DNA from: Acidobacteriota bacterium
Lineage (GTDB): Bacteria > Acidobacteriota > Terriglobia > Bryobacterales > Bryobacteraceae
Length of the DNA: 6,881 bases
NCBI GenBank assembly: GCA_947505565.1
Contig: CANNLB010000141.1
Coordinates: 1-6,881, forward strand
Direction: 5' to 3'
Numbering within the stretch: position 1 is the stretch's first letter; the number at the start of each line of letters is the position of its first letter. The position numbers and the translations under genes are program-made. A model generated the notes under the pieces. The model did not search any database. It was not told the DNA's origin and saw only the letters and a list, made by a program, of their open reading frames with translations. Positions 5,477 to 6,881 of this stretch are shown here, in pieces.

Positions 5477-6358
5477 ATGCGGGTTCTCGTGATCAGACTC
5501 GGCGCGTTTGGCGATGTGTTGCACGCGATGCCGGCGGCGACGGCGTTGGCGCGGAGCGGAGCCGAGGTGACGTGGGTCGTGGACCGCAAATGGGCGCCGC
5601 TGCTCCGTGCCTGTCCGGTAAAGACGGTCGCGTTTGATCGGCGGAACGCGGGCGAGGTGATTACCGTGGCGCGGGAGTTGCGCGGGGCGGGGTTGGCGGT
5701 GGCCTATGATTTTCAGGGGCTTGTGAAGTCAGCGCTGGTGGGGCGGGTGAGCGGGGCGCCGCGGCGGATTGGGTTTGTTTCGTCGTATTTGCGGGAGCGG
5801 GTGGCGGGGTGGTTTTATACAGAACGGGTGACACCGCTTGGGACGCACGTGGTGGAACATAATTTGTCGCTCGTGGGATTGGCGGGGGCGGAGTTTCCTT
5901 TGCCGGTGGGAACGGTGGTGGAGGGGTTGCCGACGGGGCCGTTCGTGCTGGCCTCGGAACGGGCCGGATGGCGGGCGAAGGAGTGGCCAACGGAAAACTA
6001 TGCGGCGCTCGAGAAGGGGTTGCCGGTGCCGCTTGTAATGAATCGGGCGGAGTGGGATTTGGACCAACTGATCTATGCGACCCGGCGGGCAGCGGCGGTT
6101 TTGGGCCTCGACAGCGGGCCGATGCACTTGGCGGCGGCGTTGGGGAAGCCGGGGGTTGCGCTGTTTGGCCCGACCTCGCCCGAACGGAACGGGCCCTATG
6201 GCGGTACCATCACCGTGATGCGCGCGCCGGGCGCGGAAACGACTTACAAACGAAACCAGGAGATTGCGGCTTCCATGCGCGCCATTAGGGTGGACGCGGT
6301 GCGGGAAGCCTTGGAACGATGCCTCGATACTTCTTCCCCAAACCGTACGCCGATTTAG
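5477..6358 (+). CDS. Compact heptosyltransferase I-like (WaaC-type, GT9) glycosyltransferase
   Basis: A GT9-family glycosyltransferase, most like WaaC, which adds the first heptose to the lipid A-Kdo base. From ATG 5477 (293 residues) it starts MRVLVIRLGAFGDVLHAMPA, placing Asp13 at the catalytic-base position known in E. coli WaaC. YDFQGLVKSALVGR at 78-91 and RRIGF at 96-100 are typical of the acceptor domain. Lys168 in AKEWP matches the family's donor-binding lysine, and LDSGPMHLAAALGKPGVALFGPTSPERNGPYG at 211-242 (read as two adjoining motifs) forms the ADP-sugar site. The protein is shorter than the usual 320-350 residues. The missing part appears to lie around 185-200, between the first strand of the C-terminal domain (PVPLVMN) and the DLDQLIYATRRA helix. 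No frameshift is evident. It follows the small nucleotidyltransferase-like gene by 12 nt and overlaps the next gene by 40 nt. The GT9 family is certain; WaaC specificity is likely but unproven. Confidence 0.85.
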   Translation: MRVLVIRLGAFGDVLHAMPAATALARSGAEVTWVVDRKWAPLLRACPVKTVAFDRRNAGEVITVARELRGAGLAVAYDFQGLVKSALVGRVSGAPRRIGFVSSYLRERVAGWFYTERVTPLGTHVVEHNLSLVGLAGAEFPLPVGTVVEGLPTGPFVLASERAGWRAKEWPTENYAALEKGLPVPLVMNRAEWDLDQLIYATRRAAAVLGLDSGPMHLAAALGKPGVALFGPTSPERNGPYGGTITVMRAPGAETTYKRNQEIAASMRAIRVDAVREALERCLDTSSPNRTPI

Positions 6359-6873
6359 TCGCCCGCATGCGGGTGCCGAGTGGGTTCCTTCTAGTGCTGG
6401 CATTTGCCTGGTTCGCCCGGCCGACGGCGGAGACTTTGTTCTATGGCGTTCCGGTGTCGCTCGTGGGTTTGGCGCTGCGGGCTTGGGCGGCGGGGCACCT
6501 GGAAAAAAACCGGAAACTGGTGGCGACCGGACCGTATCGGTTCCATCGGAATCCGTTGTACGCGGGGACTTTGTTGACGGCTTTAGGGCTGGCGGCGGCG
6601 GCGGGGCGGTGGGAGTTGGCGGTGCTGTTCGGGGCGGTTTTTGGATTGGTGTATCTGCCGGTGATGGAGCTTGAAGAGCAGCATTTGCGGGGGCTGTTTC
6701 CAGACTATGCGGCATATGCGGACCGGGTTCCGCTGCTGATTCCGCGGTGGCCGGGGTTGGAAAGTGCAACGCCGTTTCGCGGGTGGTTATATCGCAAGAA
6801 CCAGGAGTATCAGGCGCTGCTGGGCTTCCTGTTGGGGTTGGCGTACCTGGCGTGGAAAGCTACTCTGGCTTGA
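6319..6873 (+). CDS. Integral-membrane methyltransferase, isoprenylcysteine carboxyl methyltransferase (ICMT)/PEMT-like
   Basis: A 184-residue membrane protein of the ICMT/phospholipid methyltransferase type, expected to use S-adenosylmethionine on a lipid or other membrane-embedded substrate. Hydrophobic segments lie at about 21-35, 40-58, 80-116 (probably two helices) and 165-183. The family signature is clear: VATGPYRFHRNPLYAG at 68-83 and, after the helical hairpin, the acidic ELEEQHLRGLFPDYAAY at 117-133, followed by VPLLIP at 137-142. I kept ATG 6319, which overlaps the upstream gene by 40 nt in another frame, because the PYADLVARMRVPSG lead-in looks like real protein; weak GGAA (6313-6316) or GGGAAG (6303-6308) could serve it. 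ATG 6367, after the upstream stop, would remove 16 residues and is the alternative. Bacterial members of this family are mostly uncharacterised, so the substrate is unknown. The operon position hints at a membrane lipid or lipid-linked glycan. Confidence 0.85.
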   Translation: MPRYFFPKPYADLVARMRVPSGFLLVLAFAWFARPTAETLFYGVPVSLVGLALRAWAAGHLEKNRKLVATGPYRFHRNPLYAGTLLTALGLAAAAGRWELAVLFGAVFGLVYLPVMELEEQHLRGLFPDYAAYADRVPLLIPRWPGLESATPFRGWLYRKNQEYQALLGFLLGLAYLAWKATLA

Positions 6874-6881
6874 TGAGGGTG
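6873..6881 (+). CDS. Possible start of a further co-transcribed gene, cut by the window edge
   Basis: The stop of the methyltransferase (TGA, 6871-6873) overlaps an ATG by one base in TGATG, and the visible codons read Met-Arg-Val. This stop/start overlap is common inside operons and suggests that the transcription unit continues. Only three codons can be seen, so no product can be named, and chance is a fair alternative. Confidence 0.35.

Noticed and set aside
4274..5524. Long open frame on the minus strand opposite waaF and the small gene
   Set aside because: The translation is rich in Arg, His, Pro and Gln with no recognisable domain, and it lies opposite genes with clear family motifs. 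It is a by-product of G-ending codons on the plus strand.
5729..6769. Long open frame on the minus strand opposite the WaaC-like and methyltransferase genes
   Set aside because: It has a Pro/Arg/Ala-rich composition without motifs and crosses two well-supported genes; a high-G+C shadow.

Overview
The window is high-G+C bacterial chromosomal DNA carrying seven protein-coding genes in two divergent blocks, plus what may be the first codons of an eighth gene at the right edge. Gene content suggests a Gram-negative, heterotrophic bacterium with an outer membrane and heptose-type glycans. The form of TonB (long cytoplasmic N-terminus, Gly/Pro-rich linker), the PhyH-family oxygenase and the style of the heptosyltransferases recall Acidobacteriota (Bryobacter/Solibacter-like). 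That assignment is an impression from protein style, not a database result.

Left block, minus strand, read right to left. A PhyH-family Fe(II)/2-oxoglutarate dioxygenase (start near 4025) is followed after 15 nt by an M3-family zinc oligopeptidase (PrlC/Dcp-like). An 80-105 nt gap with a candidate extended -10 promoter follows, and then a TonB-family energy transducer that ends at 118. The first 117 bases hold no gene, only a weak imperfect inverted repeat that begins in the tonB stop codon.

Right block, plus strand. A WaaF-type (heptosyltransferase II) gene starts at 4043, almost back to back with the dioxygenase. Next come a small 126-residue protein resembling a worn-down RfaE2/HldE-type nucleotidyltransferase, a shortened WaaC-type heptosyltransferase, and an integral-membrane methyltransferase of the isoprenylcysteine carboxyl methyltransferase (ICMT)/PEMT type. 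Gaps are 9 nt, 12 nt and a 40-nt overlap, so this looks like one transcription unit. It probably continues past the right edge, where a TGATG stop/start overlap is seen. The two glycosyltransferases probably add heptose-like sugars to a lipid-linked core at the inner face of the inner membrane. The roles of the small protein and the methyltransferase in that pathway are inferred from position only.

No tRNA, rRNA, CRISPR array, insertion sequence or phage gene is visible. The points most worth a second look are the degenerate nucleotidyltransferase between the two heptosyltransferases, the compact WaaC-like protein, the nearly absent divergent promoter region with a possible leaderless dioxygenase mRNA, and a G-over-C skew on the plus strand that ignores gene direction but disappears in tonB. 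I did not find convincing evidence of a wholly new system.
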